Part shown: positions 1 to 6,552 of the stretch, piece by piece
Position numbering within the stretch: the first letter of the stretch is position 1
How the letters are laid out: every line of letters begins with the position of its first letter
Assembly: GCA_045106295.1 (NCBI GenBank)
Contig: JBGCEI010000141.1
Coordinates: 1-6,552, forward strand
Direction of reading: 5' to 3'
Origin: WTJX01 sp045106295
GTDB lineage: Bacteria; Bacteroidota; Bacteroidia; Cytophagales; JAAEPT01
Length of the DNA: 6,552 nucleotides
The notes under the pieces: model-generated
The model's input: the letters and a program-made list of their open reading frames with translations, nothing else
The model's database searches: none
Told to the model about the DNA's origin: nothing
Made by a program: the position numbers and the translations under genes

Positions 1-500
1 ACAGACCACATATCTTCTTGATGATTTGGAGCATAGGCATCGTAATATACCAAATCAAAATCAGTTTCTTGCGTATCAAAATTTTCTAACTTGTGTAAAT
101 GTTTAGTAAAGCTAAAGTGATCACTTATCTGATGTGTTTCATTCCAAGAACAATCGTGTAGCTTCATAAATACATCTTGCCCATTTTCATACCGTTTTAT
201 ATTGGCGTAGTTGATATACTTATATTCTTCTTTGTTTAGTGGATAGGCTTCTATGGTATGTAAATTGATTTTTTTATGGGTATTTAAAGCTTCAAAATAG
301 GTAAGCCAAGGGTTTAACCCTGTACCGAACCCTACTTCAAATATTTTCACTTCTTCTTGGTCTACTGTGTGTAAGCCTTTGGTAATGTAGATATACATTG
401 ATTCCGTTACTGCTCCATGTTTAGAATGGTAGGTTTCCCCCATTAAGGGCAATTCTAACGTATGTGATCCATCTCTTGAAAGAATTAAATCACGGGTCAT
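1..500 (-). CDS. mnmD: tRNA (5-methylaminomethyl-2-thiouridine34) methyltransferase MnmD, C-terminus cut by window edge
   Basis: SAM-dependent cytoplasmic methyltransferase that adds the last methyl group when the wobble uridine (U34) of certain tRNAs is converted to mnm5(s2)U. It corresponds to the methyltransferase half of the fused enterobacterial MnmC (Methyltransf_30/DUF752 family). The 166 complete codons present show the SAM-binding motif EVGFGTGLN (residues 55-63), a conserved YHSKHGA segment (24-30), an acidic IEAYP strand end (83-87) and the DAYAP...MW signature (154-165). The C-terminal part lies beyond base 1. The chosen start is the ATG at 500, because MTRDLILSRDGSHTL matches the usual family opening (M-K-R-x-I...DGS). 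An in-frame ATG at 524 would add eight residues and overlap the helicase stop as ATGA. No Shine-Dalgarno sequence is visible. The gene follows the helicase directly and is probably co-transcribed with it. Function is confident; the start is less so. Confidence 0.9.
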   Translation of the reverse strand, partial: MTRDLILSRDGSHTLELPLMGETYHSKHGAVTESMYIYITKGLHTVDQEEVKIFEVGFGTGLNPWLTYFEALNTHKKINLHTIEAYPLNKEEYKYINYANIKRYENGQDVFMKLHDCSWNETHQISDHFSFTKHLHKLENFDTQETDFDLVYYDAYAPNHQEDMWS

Positions 501-520
501 AAATCTTTGTTCTTCTGGAG

Positions 521-3500
521 TCATTCTGATTGATCTAATAAGCGTAATAATTTATCTTCAATAAACTCATTTTGTTGCCAGTAATTTCTACTGTATATAC
601 GGTACGCAGACCACCCATTTTCTTTCAATCGATTAGGGTGTTGGCAATGAGAAGCTTTTACTGACCATTCGTTAAAGTACTGTTCATCATCTGTTAAAGC
701 AGCAGCAAAGTAGCTTTTACTCTTAAATACTAAATCAGAAAAGTGATGTTGGTCTTCTGTAGTAACCTTATTATTTTCTAATTGTGAATGAGCTTTTAAT
801 TTATTTTTTAAATACCACTTTTGTCCAAATGGAGCGTTAGTTTTCTTTTCTACGATTTGTTTACCTTCTGAAAGATCATAAACATATTCTAAATAAGCCC
901 TGAGTAATTTAGGTCCTTGATGTGCTGTATTCTCTACAACTAATTGCTGGGGTAAGATACTGGTAACCAGATAAATTTTCTTTTTGGCTCGTGTAATGGC
1001 TACATTTAGTCTATTCTCGCCTCCATCAACTGATAAACTACCAAAATTAGCCTTTACTTTCCCTTTTGGAGTAGCTGGTGCATAACCAATTGAAAAAACA
1101 ATCACCTCTCGCTCATCACCTTGTACGTTTTCAATGTTCTTTACAAATAACTCTTTAGGGATAGTATACCCTTTTTCAATAGCATCTTGTTCTAGGTAAT
1201 TTAAAATCAAGTCTTGCTGTTTCACGTTAAAGGTCACTACTCCTATACTTGATTCTCCTTGATGTAAAAGCCCCTGAACCAATTCAACTACTTTTAAAGC
1301 TTCCTGTTCATTCGTATTCTTTTCCCACTGTCCATTTATCTTTACATACTCTATCGGTTGATCAGCAGCATTCATATTGTCTTTAGAAACTGTCACACGA
1401 AGCTTATTATCATAGAAATGTTGATTAGAAAAGGAAATCAATTCGTTTTTATTACTCCTGTAATGTTCAGTAAGGTATTCTTTATCCAAATAAAGTGAAG
1501 CAAAGTCAAGTAACGAATCTATTTGATAAGATGCTTCATCGTATGCTTCTTCCTCTTCCTCCCAACGAGAGGCGTACAAATCGTTTGGTTTCAATTGTTT
1601 GCTATCTCCAATAATAGCTACCTGCTTTGCTCGTTGCATGGCAGGAAATCCTTTCTCTACAAAACACTGAGAGGCTTCATCATAAATGATTAAGTCAAAA
1701 TACGTTTCTGCTGGAAAGATAGTAGAAACTGACTCTGGCGACATCAGCCAACAAGGGATTAAATCAAACACCTCATTCGCATAATGCTCTATTAACTTTC
1801 TAATAGACCAAATCTTCCTTTTTTTATTCACCTGATGACTTAACTCCCTGTAAGTCAACCTATTATGTAATCTATTGAATACGGTATTTTCGTACGTTTG
1901 TTCCCTTAATTTGAGTAATACAATATCTTTGCTCAGTTTCCCTTTTTCATCTACTGCTTGAGTTAGTTCGTACTCTAAACTCTCTAATTGATTAGTACTA
2001 ACTATGCGTAAAACAGGGTACTTTATTTCAATATGGTCTATCCAGGCTAATTGAATACTATTCTCAAAGATGTCCTGAATTTCACCTTGATTGCTAGTTG
2101 GAAACTCATAGAGTAACTTTTGTAAGGCACCTTTTTCTTGTACATTCAACTTACTACGTTGAAGGTGATAATCACATAGTAAGTCAAAATCTTTCTCTAA
2201 ATGAGTTCTAAAATGGACTAACTGACTCTGATCGGAAAGAATACGTTTTATTTGAGAGCTAGTAAGGTATTGATCCCACTCTTCCTTTTGAATATTTAAT
2301 TCTTCTAAAGCAGGAAAAAGCGCTTTAATTTGTTCTTTTAGCTTCAAGTAAGGAATAGAGGAAAAACCGAGATAAGAAGAGAAAGAACGTAAATTATCAG
2401 CCATTTTCTTTGCTTCAAATGCGACATGCCATGCGTTAAACCATTTTTTTGTTTCTTCAACCTCTAATGTTACAGGAACTTCTGTTAACCAACCCTGAGC
2501 GTAGAGTTCAGAAATTATATGCTCTGCATTTAGCCTGTGGTTTAAGCGTTTGCTCAAGATTTTAAACCCCGTGTTATTCCAATTCAAGTCATTAGCAACA
2601 ATAGCCCGTTTTAAAACGTTTTTTTCTTTTCTAAAGAGACGCCATTTTATACGTTTAAAAACGTTTTTTCTAGCACCTAAATATTCGTCTAACACTTCAT
2701 GAAAACGACCAATATCAGCCGTATCAATCGTTTTCTCTACCCCATCACGAAAAAGATCCAGCAACATTCTTTCTTGCTCTAACAGCCATTCTTCTCGTGG
2801 CTCTATTCCTTGCTGTAAAACATGTTGAAAATACCGATAAACCCGTTCAGATTTCAATAAGATAATCAGTTCTTCAAGTTGTTCTTTATAGTTAAATAGT
2901 TCAAAACCATCCTCAATTGTAATAGACTGCCCTACTATTTTTTCTGTTTTAACTTTAAAATCATCTTCTTGAGAAACTATGGCGTCTAATGTCTCTAAGC
3001 ATTCTTTTTTGAATACATTGCCTTTACCCCTAAAATCTACGCTGTCTTTCCATGGGTAGCCATCTTGTTCTATATGTTTAAGGTAATTCCATAAATGAAC
3101 TAAATGAGACTTAAATACGTCTATTTTTTCTTTTGTAAAATACTTATAAAACTCATTCAAATTAGCTGATTCTGACTCTTTTGTTGAGTTTAAATAGAGT
3201 TCTTTTACACTGTACCCACATTCTGAGCTATCGAACAGCATGGCTTTAAACTCATTGAGCTGTTCAACGATTTCATCTATTTTACGTGATGCTTTCAAGA
3301 AGTTACGTTCTAAATAAATGGTATCTAACCCGTTATTTCTAGACTTATATTCGTCTATCTTATTCACCTGACTGGCTAACTGACCAAAAATCGTTTTTCT
3401 ATCGTTTTTAAAGTCGTGTACTAAACCTAAAAATGGGTTTAAGTCCACCGACGACATCCTTTTATTAATAACATCTAGAGCAGCTTTCTTCTGACAGACA

Positions 3501-4537
3501 ACCAACACTCGTTTTCCCTTTCCTATCTGATCGGCTATCAAATTACAAATTAGCTGAGACTTCCCGGTTCCTGGAGGCCCTTCTACCACTAATGACTTCC
3601 CTATTTTAATGTTTTTCAAGACTTTTTCTTGAGACGAATCAGATGGAAATACACTCAGTATATGTTCTTCTTTTACCGCCTGAATACCACTCTGATTGAA
3701 TAATGGAAATTGATCTTTTGTTTGTAAAAAAGGAGATTTTTCTTCAAAAAAGGATTCTATGGAATCGTACTTTTCTTTTCTAATCATTCCTTCATAATCC
3801 GAATATTGATAAGACCCTGACTGAGAGAAAAAACCTATAACTGACTGGTTATCAAGCTTTAAAACACCTGTTTTCAAACTTATTTCTATTTCTTTTTTTG
3901 AAATATTTTTAAACGAATGAAGTTTATTTTCAAATAATTCTCTATTGAAGTTAATTTCTAACTGACTCTCTTTTAACAATTGATATAATGTATTGCGAAC
4001 CACTTGACTGTCTTTAGTAAAGGAATCGAATGTTTTTTCAAGCAGCTCTTGATCTATAGATTCTTTATTAAAATGAGCGTAGGCTATTAAAAAGTTTTTA
4101 TTAAACGTAACAGCCACTTCCTTCCTTGTCGACAGTACCCATTGATTGTCTTTCTCACTGATTTCTACAGGAAAAAAAAGTAAGGGACATCGTATTAACG
4201 TATCATCAACCAGTTTTCCGCTTACAAAAGGCCATCCCAAATAAAGGTCTTTTGTCCCTCTTTCATCATAAAACAAGTTATCCGTTCTACATATCTTTTT
4301 AATTCTTTTAGAAAACGTATTTACTTTTTCATCTCTACTATTTACTACAGGGCAAAGGTCAATAGTTTGTTTACCTGATAGTAAGTCTTCCAAAATGGAA
4401 AAAGAGGAGGTGTTATTGATGAAATCTAATTCATTTAAGTCTAAATCTAAAGCAGTCTTCTTTAAGAGGAGCAACGAACGATTACTTCCACTAAGGTTAG
4501 TTAATTTTTTCTGAAAGGAACGAAGTAGTTTTTCCAT
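521..4537 (-). CDS. Large superfamily 1 (UPF1-like) DNA/RNA helicase with DUF4011-like N-terminus and nuclease-like tail
   Basis: Predicted ATP-dependent nucleic-acid helicase of 1338 residues. The N-terminus resembles DUF4011 helicases: KKLTNLSGSNRSLLLLK (10-26) and a segment with LGWPF...RCPLLFFPVEI (about 100-126). Helicase motifs follow in order: Walker A GPPGTGKS (320-327), motif Ia RVLVVCQKKAALDV (343-356), PCWLMSPESVS (928-938), Walker B YDEAS (952-956), motif III GDSKQLKP (977-984), HYRS (1025-1028), motif V VQGDEREVIVFS (1138-1149) and motif VI RLNVAITRAKK (1176-1186). All key ATPase residues are intact. About 600 mostly charged, helix-like residues separate motif Ia from the DEAS box. 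The tail (about 1267-1338), with GWSAYRIYSRNYW, resembles the Vsr/MTES_1575-type endonuclease fold at the end of related helicases, but acidic and basic catalytic positions look lost. The start at 4537 gives the family-like N-terminus; its context is A-rich without a Shine-Dalgarno sequence. The substrate is unknown; repair or phage defence are both plausible. mnmD follows at once. Confidence 0.85.
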   Translation of the reverse strand: MEKLLRSFQKKLTNLSGSNRSLLLLKKTALDLDLNELDFINNTSSFSILEDLLSGKQTIDLCPVVNSRDEKVNTFSKRIKKICRTDNLFYDERGTKDLYLGWPFVSGKLVDDTLIRCPLLFFPVEISEKDNQWVLSTRKEVAVTFNKNFLIAYAHFNKESIDQELLEKTFDSFTKDSQVVRNTLYQLLKESQLEINFNRELFENKLHSFKNISKKEIEISLKTGVLKLDNQSVIGFFSQSGSYQYSDYEGMIRKEKYDSIESFFEEKSPFLQTKDQFPLFNQSGIQAVKEEHILSVFPSDSSQEKVLKNIKIGKSLVVEGPPGTGKSQLICNLIADQIGKGKRVLVVCQKKAALDVINKRMSSVDLNPFLGLVHDFKNDRKTIFGQLASQVNKIDEYKSRNNGLDTIYLERNFLKASRKIDEIVEQLNEFKAMLFDSSECGYSVKELYLNSTKESESANLNEFYKYFTKEKIDVFKSHLVHLWNYLKHIEQDGYPWKDSVDFRGKGNVFKKECLETLDAIVSQEDDFKVKTEKIVGQSITIEDGFELFNYKEQLEELIILLKSERVYRYFQHVLQQGIEPREEWLLEQERMLLDLFRDGVEKTIDTADIGRFHEVLDEYLGARKNVFKRIKWRLFRKEKNVLKRAIVANDLNWNNTGFKILSKRLNHRLNAEHIISELYAQGWLTEVPVTLEVEETKKWFNAWHVAFEAKKMADNLRSFSSYLGFSSIPYLKLKEQIKALFPALEELNIQKEEWDQYLTSSQIKRILSDQSQLVHFRTHLEKDFDLLCDYHLQRSKLNVQEKGALQKLLYEFPTSNQGEIQDIFENSIQLAWIDHIEIKYPVLRIVSTNQLESLEYELTQAVDEKGKLSKDIVLLKLREQTYENTVFNRLHNRLTYRELSHQVNKKRKIWSIRKLIEHYANEVFDLIPCWLMSPESVSTIFPAETYFDLIIYDEASQCFVEKGFPAMQRAKQVAIIGDSKQLKPNDLYASRWEEEEEAYDEASYQIDSLLDFASLYLDKEYLTEHYRSNKNELISFSNQHFYDNKLRVTVSKDNMNAADQPIEYVKINGQWEKNTNEQEALKVVELVQGLLHQGESSIGVVTFNVKQQDLILNYLEQDAIEKGYTIPKELFVKNIENVQGDEREVIVFSIGYAPATPKGKVKANFGSLSVDGGENRLNVAITRAKKKIYLVTSILPQQLVVENTAHQGPKLLRAYLEYVYDLSEGKQIVEKKTNAPFGQKWYLKNKLKAHSQLENNKVTTEDQHHFSDLVFKSKSYFAAALTDDEQYFNEWSVKASHCQHPNRLKENGWSAYRIYSRNYWQQNEFIEDKLLRLLDQSE

Positions 4538-4840
4538 CTTATGTTAAGGTAGCATACGGAGATGACAATAAAAAGATACTTATTATACTCATCTTATAAA
4601 AGTAACTTTTTCTAAAGTTTAGTAGCTGTTAATTCCCTATTTACCTGTTATCTAAATAGATCAGAAGTTGACCATTATTTTGATATGTTTAGGTATGACC
4701 AGTTCTACTGCTAGAGGTACAACAAGCCATAAAACTAAAAAAGCGAATCATAGATTCGCTTTTTGTACTTTTTTGAGTCAGAAAGTATCTAGAATTAATT
4801 TATATACTTCTTCGGATACTGCCTTCGAAACAATAACTAT
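4538..4840. other. Intergenic region between fabV and the helicase gene
   Basis: This 303-base gap holds the fabV terminator (4738-4764) and, between it and the helicase start, about 200 bases that must contain the helicase promoter if the gene is transcribed on its own. On the minus strand a perfect TATAAT lies at 4587-4582, 44 bases before the start codon, but without a matching -35 element. Two near matches to the Bacteroidota -7 element TAnnTTTG (TACTTTTA and TATCTTTT) also occur there, each without a TTG at the expected distance. I cannot choose among them. I see no RNA gene or convincing small coding region; a short plus-strand reading frame at 4668-4892 runs over the terminator and into fabV antisense and has no protein-like character. 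Confidence 0.5.
4738..4764 (-). terminator. Intrinsic terminator downstream of fabV
   Basis: A perfect 12-bp inverted repeat (4738-4749 pairing with 4753-4764) around a 3-base loop forms a stem whose core is AGCGAATC/GATTCGCT. Read on the minus strand the stem is followed by a T-rich run (TTTTTTAGTTTT). It begins about 76 bases after the fabV stop codon, in the right place and orientation to end the fabV transcript. The arms are A-rich and T-rich on opposite sides, so it could also work on the plus strand, but no plus-strand gene ends here. Confidence 0.85.
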
Positions 4841-6034
4841 CTACTCTTGTAATCCAGGAATAGCTACTACTTCATTCACATCTTTTGTGTAATCGATATC
4901 GTCTACTTTGAAACCAAATAGGTTAAAGAAATCCGTATCGTATCCTTTTAAATCCCCTATTTGAGGCAATGTATCTGTTGTAGCTTCTTTCCACAATTCA
5001 GCTACTTTAGCTTGTACATCATCACGCATTTCCCAATCGTCGATTCTGATTCTGTCTTTCTCATCTACAGGAACAGTATCTGCAAATAATCTATCCGCAT
5101 ACAAACGTTGAATTTGCTCGATACACCCTTCATGAATGCCTTCTGCTTTCATTATTTTGTACAATAAAGAAATATACAGTGGAATAACAGGAATGGCAGA
5201 ACTTGCTTGCGTAACTAATGCTTTGTTTACTGAAACATATGCCTTCCCATTTACATCTTTTAACGAATCTGTAATAGAAAATGCTGTAGCTTCTAAATCG
5301 TTCTTTGCTGCACCAATTGTTCCTTTTCTATAGACTGCTTCAGTTACTGCTGGACCAATGTATGAATAAGCAACTGTTTTAAACTGATCAGATAACAAAT
5401 CATTCTTTTTTAATGCATCTATCCACATTCCCCAGTCTTCGCCACCCATTACGGTAATTGTATTTTGAATATCTTCTTCACTAGCTGGATCAATAGATAC
5501 TTCTTTTACTTCACCAGAGTGAAAATCTACTGTCTTGTTCGTAAACTTATCTCCTATTGGCTTTAGAGTGGATTTGTGCTTTACTCCTGTAACAGGGTGT
5601 TGTCTTACTGGAGAAGCTAAACTGTAGATAACCACATCTACTTGACCTAAATCTTTTTTAATTAAGTCAATAGTCTGTTGTTTGATTTCATCAGAAAAAG
5701 CATCACCATTGATACTTTTTGCATACAAACCATCTTTGTGTGCTTGTGTTTCAAAAGCAGCTGTATTGTACCATCCTGGAGAAGCTGTTTTTCCTGGAGC
5801 AGGTGCTTTTTCAAAAAACACACCGATTGTAGCTGCATCAGAACCATAGGCACTCGTAATACGAGAAGCTAAACCGAATCCTGTAGATGCTCCAATAACC
5901 AATACTTTTTTAGGACCATTTGCTACTTTTCCTTTTGATTGAATGTATTCAATTTGATTCAACACATTTTTCTCACAACCTGTAGGGTGAGCTGTTAAGC
6001 AGATAAATCCACGAGTTCTAGGTTCAATTACCAT
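4841..6034 (-). CDS. fabV: Trans-2-enoyl-ACP/CoA reductase (NADH), FabV family
   Basis: Cytosolic reductase that reduces the trans-2 double bond of enoyl-ACP (or enoyl-CoA, as in the related TER enzymes) with NADH, the last step of each fatty-acid elongation cycle. The 397-residue length matches the usual 395-400 of the family. It opens with MVIEPRTRGFICLTAHPTGC (1-20), typical of FabV, followed by the dinucleotide-binding GASTGFGLA (48-56). The catalytic Tyr-x8-Lys pair falls at Tyr235 and Lys244, the spacing that sets FabV apart from FabI (Tyr-x6-Lys). Conserved VTQASSAIPVIPLYISLLYK, HEGCIEQ and RIRIDDWEMR segments follow, and the C-terminal LFGF motif is present. The gene is intact, ends in TAG, and is followed by a strong terminator. 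It lies 109 bases after hemL and may be read with it or from its own promoter. FabV enzymes are known to be tolerant of triclosan. ACP versus CoA preference cannot be decided from this sequence. Confidence 0.95.
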   Translation of the reverse strand: MVIEPRTRGFICLTAHPTGCEKNVLNQIEYIQSKGKVANGPKKVLVIGASTGFGLASRITSAYGSDAATIGVFFEKAPAPGKTASPGWYNTAAFETQAHKDGLYAKSINGDAFSDEIKQQTIDLIKKDLGQVDVVIYSLASPVRQHPVTGVKHKSTLKPIGDKFTNKTVDFHSGEVKEVSIDPASEEDIQNTITVMGGEDWGMWIDALKKNDLLSDQFKTVAYSYIGPAVTEAVYRKGTIGAAKNDLEATAFSITDSLKDVNGKAYVSVNKALVTQASSAIPVIPLYISLLYKIMKAEGIHEGCIEQIQRLYADRLFADTVPVDEKDRIRIDDWEMRDDVQAKVAELWKEATTDTLPQIGDLKGYDTDFFNLFGFKVDDIDYTKDVNEVVAIPGLQE

Positions 6035-6057
6035 TCTTTTCTTTATTTAGTAGTATG

Positions 6058-6078
6058 AAAAAGTAGCTTTCACTTTTT
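6058..6078 (-). repeat. Small A/T-rich inverted repeat in the fabV leader
   Basis: A 7-bp inverted repeat (AAAAAGT / ACTTTTT) surrounds a 7-base loop, 23 bases before the fabV start codon. Read on the minus strand it ends in a T-run, so it resembles a weak terminator. With only one G-C pair in the stem its stability is doubtful. It may help end hemL transcripts, or be a chance A/T symmetry. Confidence 0.35.
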
Positions 6079-6086
6079 GCCGTCAC

Positions 6087-6101
6087 GAATCTACTAGATT
6101 C
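6087..6101 (-). repeat. Palindrome GAATCTA-n-TAGATTC between hemL and fabV
   Basis: Two 7-base arms are separated by one base. As RNA this would give a 6-bp hairpin with a 3-base loop; as DNA it is a near-continuous 15-base symmetric site that could bind a dimeric regulator. On the minus strand its first four bases (GAAT, 6101-6098) are also the last four of the preceding hairpin at 6120-6098, so the two RNA structures exclude each other. Confidence 0.45.
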
Positions 6102-6120
6102 TTCCAAAATTTGAAAGAAT
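6098..6120 (-). repeat. Hairpin-forming inverted repeat 3' of hemL
   Basis: The 10-base arms (6098-6107 and 6111-6120) pair around a 3-base loop. The only imperfect pair is a G-U wobble when read as minus-strand RNA, but a C-A mismatch on the plus strand, which suggests selection as structure in the minus-strand transcript. It starts 23 bases after the hemL stop. No T-run follows directly, so it looks more like a 3'-end stabilising or leader hairpin than a canonical terminator. Confidence 0.5.
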
Positions 6121-6143
6121 TGGAGATAAAGATCAAAGCTTAT

Positions 6144-6552
6144 TTACAAGGATGCTTCTGTAGCTATAAGAATAGCTTCTATTTCCTTGTTACCAATTGC
6201 AGAAGAAACAAATAATGTTTCATACTGAGAAGGAGCCAAGTAAATCCCTTTATCTAACATAGATTGAAAGTAAGTCGCAAACCCTTCCATATTGCACGAT
6301 TGTGCATCTTCGAAGTTCACTACTTTACGGTCTGTAAAGAATAAACTGTACATAGATCCAATCTGATTGATGGTGTACGGTAAGTTTTTCTGATCTAAAA
6401 TAGCTTGAATACCAGAAGTAATCTTTTGGGTAGTAGCTTCTAATTCTGAGTAAAAGGTCTCTTTCTGGTCATTTAATTGAGTCAATACTGCTATTCCAGC
6501 AGACATAGCGATAGGGTTCCCCGAAAGGGTTCCTGCCTGGTAGACTTTTCCA
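6144..6552 (-). CDS. hemL: Glutamate-1-semialdehyde 2,1-aminomutase, C-terminal third only (N-terminus beyond window)
   Basis: PLP-dependent cytosolic class III aminotransferase-fold enzyme that isomerises glutamate-1-semialdehyde to 5-aminolevulinate, the committed precursor of haem and other tetrapyrroles in the C5 pathway. The 135 residues present begin inside the family hallmark VYQAGTLSGNPIAMSAG, whose AGT segment contributes to cofactor-phosphate binding from the neighbouring subunit. They continue with GSMYSLFFTD and the C-terminal GIYLAPSQYETLFVSSA, the standard hemL ending. The catalytic lysine lies upstream, outside the window. The reading frame runs open to base 6552, so the ATG at 6506 is an internal methionine and not the start. 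The usual Ser-x-Ala-His near the C-terminus reads Ser-Ser-Ala-Ile here. The full protein should be about 430 residues. The gene ends in TAA, 109 bases before fabV, on the same strand. Confidence 0.92.
   Translation of the reverse strand, partial: GKVYQAGTLSGNPIAMSAGIAVLTQLNDQKETFYSELEATTQKITSGIQAILDQKNLPYTINQIGSMYSLFFTDRKVVNFEDAQSCNMEGFATYFQSMLDKGIYLAPSQYETLFVSSAIGNKEIEAILIATEASL

Noticed and set aside
1529..1684. Repeated YDEAS pentapeptide in the helicase (residues 952-956 and 999-1003)
   Set aside because: Only the first sits in the Walker B context; the second lies in an acidic linker and the similarity does not extend, so it looks like coincidence.
4582..4587. Perfect TATAAT on the minus strand, 44 bases before the helicase start, as a promoter
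   Set aside because: There is no -35 partner at proper spacing, Bacteroidota normally use a different -7/-33 consensus, and such hexamers are expected by chance in AT-rich DNA.
4668..4892. 74-codon plus-strand open frame
   Set aside because: It spans the terminator and runs antisense into the 3' end of fabV; composition is not protein-like and no start context supports it.
5136..5333. 65-codon plus-strand frame inside fabV
   Set aside because: Antisense shadow of conserved fabV coding sequence.
5662..5872. Two short frames (minus strand 5662-5853, plus strand 5678-5872) inside fabV
   Set aside because: Both overlap the well-conserved N-terminal part of fabV in other frames and resemble no known protein.
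6144..6506. hemL fragment starting at the ATG at 6506 as a separate 120-residue gene
   Set aside because: The frame stays open upstream to the window edge and encodes the hemL hallmark VYQAGTLSGNP, so this ATG is internal.
1..6552. CRISPR array, tRNA/rRNA genes, insertion sequence or attachment site
   Set aside because: No spaced direct repeats, tRNA-like cloverleaf, transposase, terminal inverted repeats or integrase were seen on either strand.

Overview
The window is AT-rich bacterial DNA in which every recognisable gene lies on the minus strand. In reading order (right to left) they are the C-terminal third of hemL (tetrapyrrole synthesis), a complete fabV (NADH-dependent enoyl reductase), a complete and very large superfamily 1 helicase of 1338 residues, and the N-terminal part of mnmD (tRNA wobble-uridine methyltransferase). 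Low GC, no clear Shine-Dalgarno sequences, A-rich start contexts and a stand-alone mnmD all point to the phylum Bacteroidota, most likely a flavobacterium or close relative. That placement is an inference from protein character and not a measured phylogeny.

Layout. At 6552-6144 is hemL, cut at its N-terminus by the window edge. The gap at 6143-6035 holds a cluster of small inverted repeats, two of which share an arm and so cannot form together. fabV occupies 6034-4841, with its catalytic Tyr and Lys in place. The gap at 4840-4538 carries a clear intrinsic terminator (12-bp stem plus T-run) that ends the hemL/fabV side. The helicase then runs from 4537 to 521, followed at once by mnmD, which starts either 20 nt after the helicase stop or inside an ATGA overlap and leaves the window at base 1.

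hemL, fabV and mnmD are ordinary core-metabolism genes and do not act in one pathway. The helicase is the only accessory-like gene. It has a DUF4011-like N-terminus, a roughly 600-residue insert between the Walker A half and the DEAS box, and a C-terminal tail resembling the restriction-endonuclease-like module of this helicase class, with the key acidic position apparently lost. Such helicases are often seen in defence or repair settings, but nothing here (no methylase, partner nuclease, integrase or repeat array) shows that this one belongs to a defence system. I found no convincing new multi-gene system. The best leads are the degenerate nuclease tail, the tight helicase-mnmD coupling, and the overlapping hairpins between hemL and fabV.
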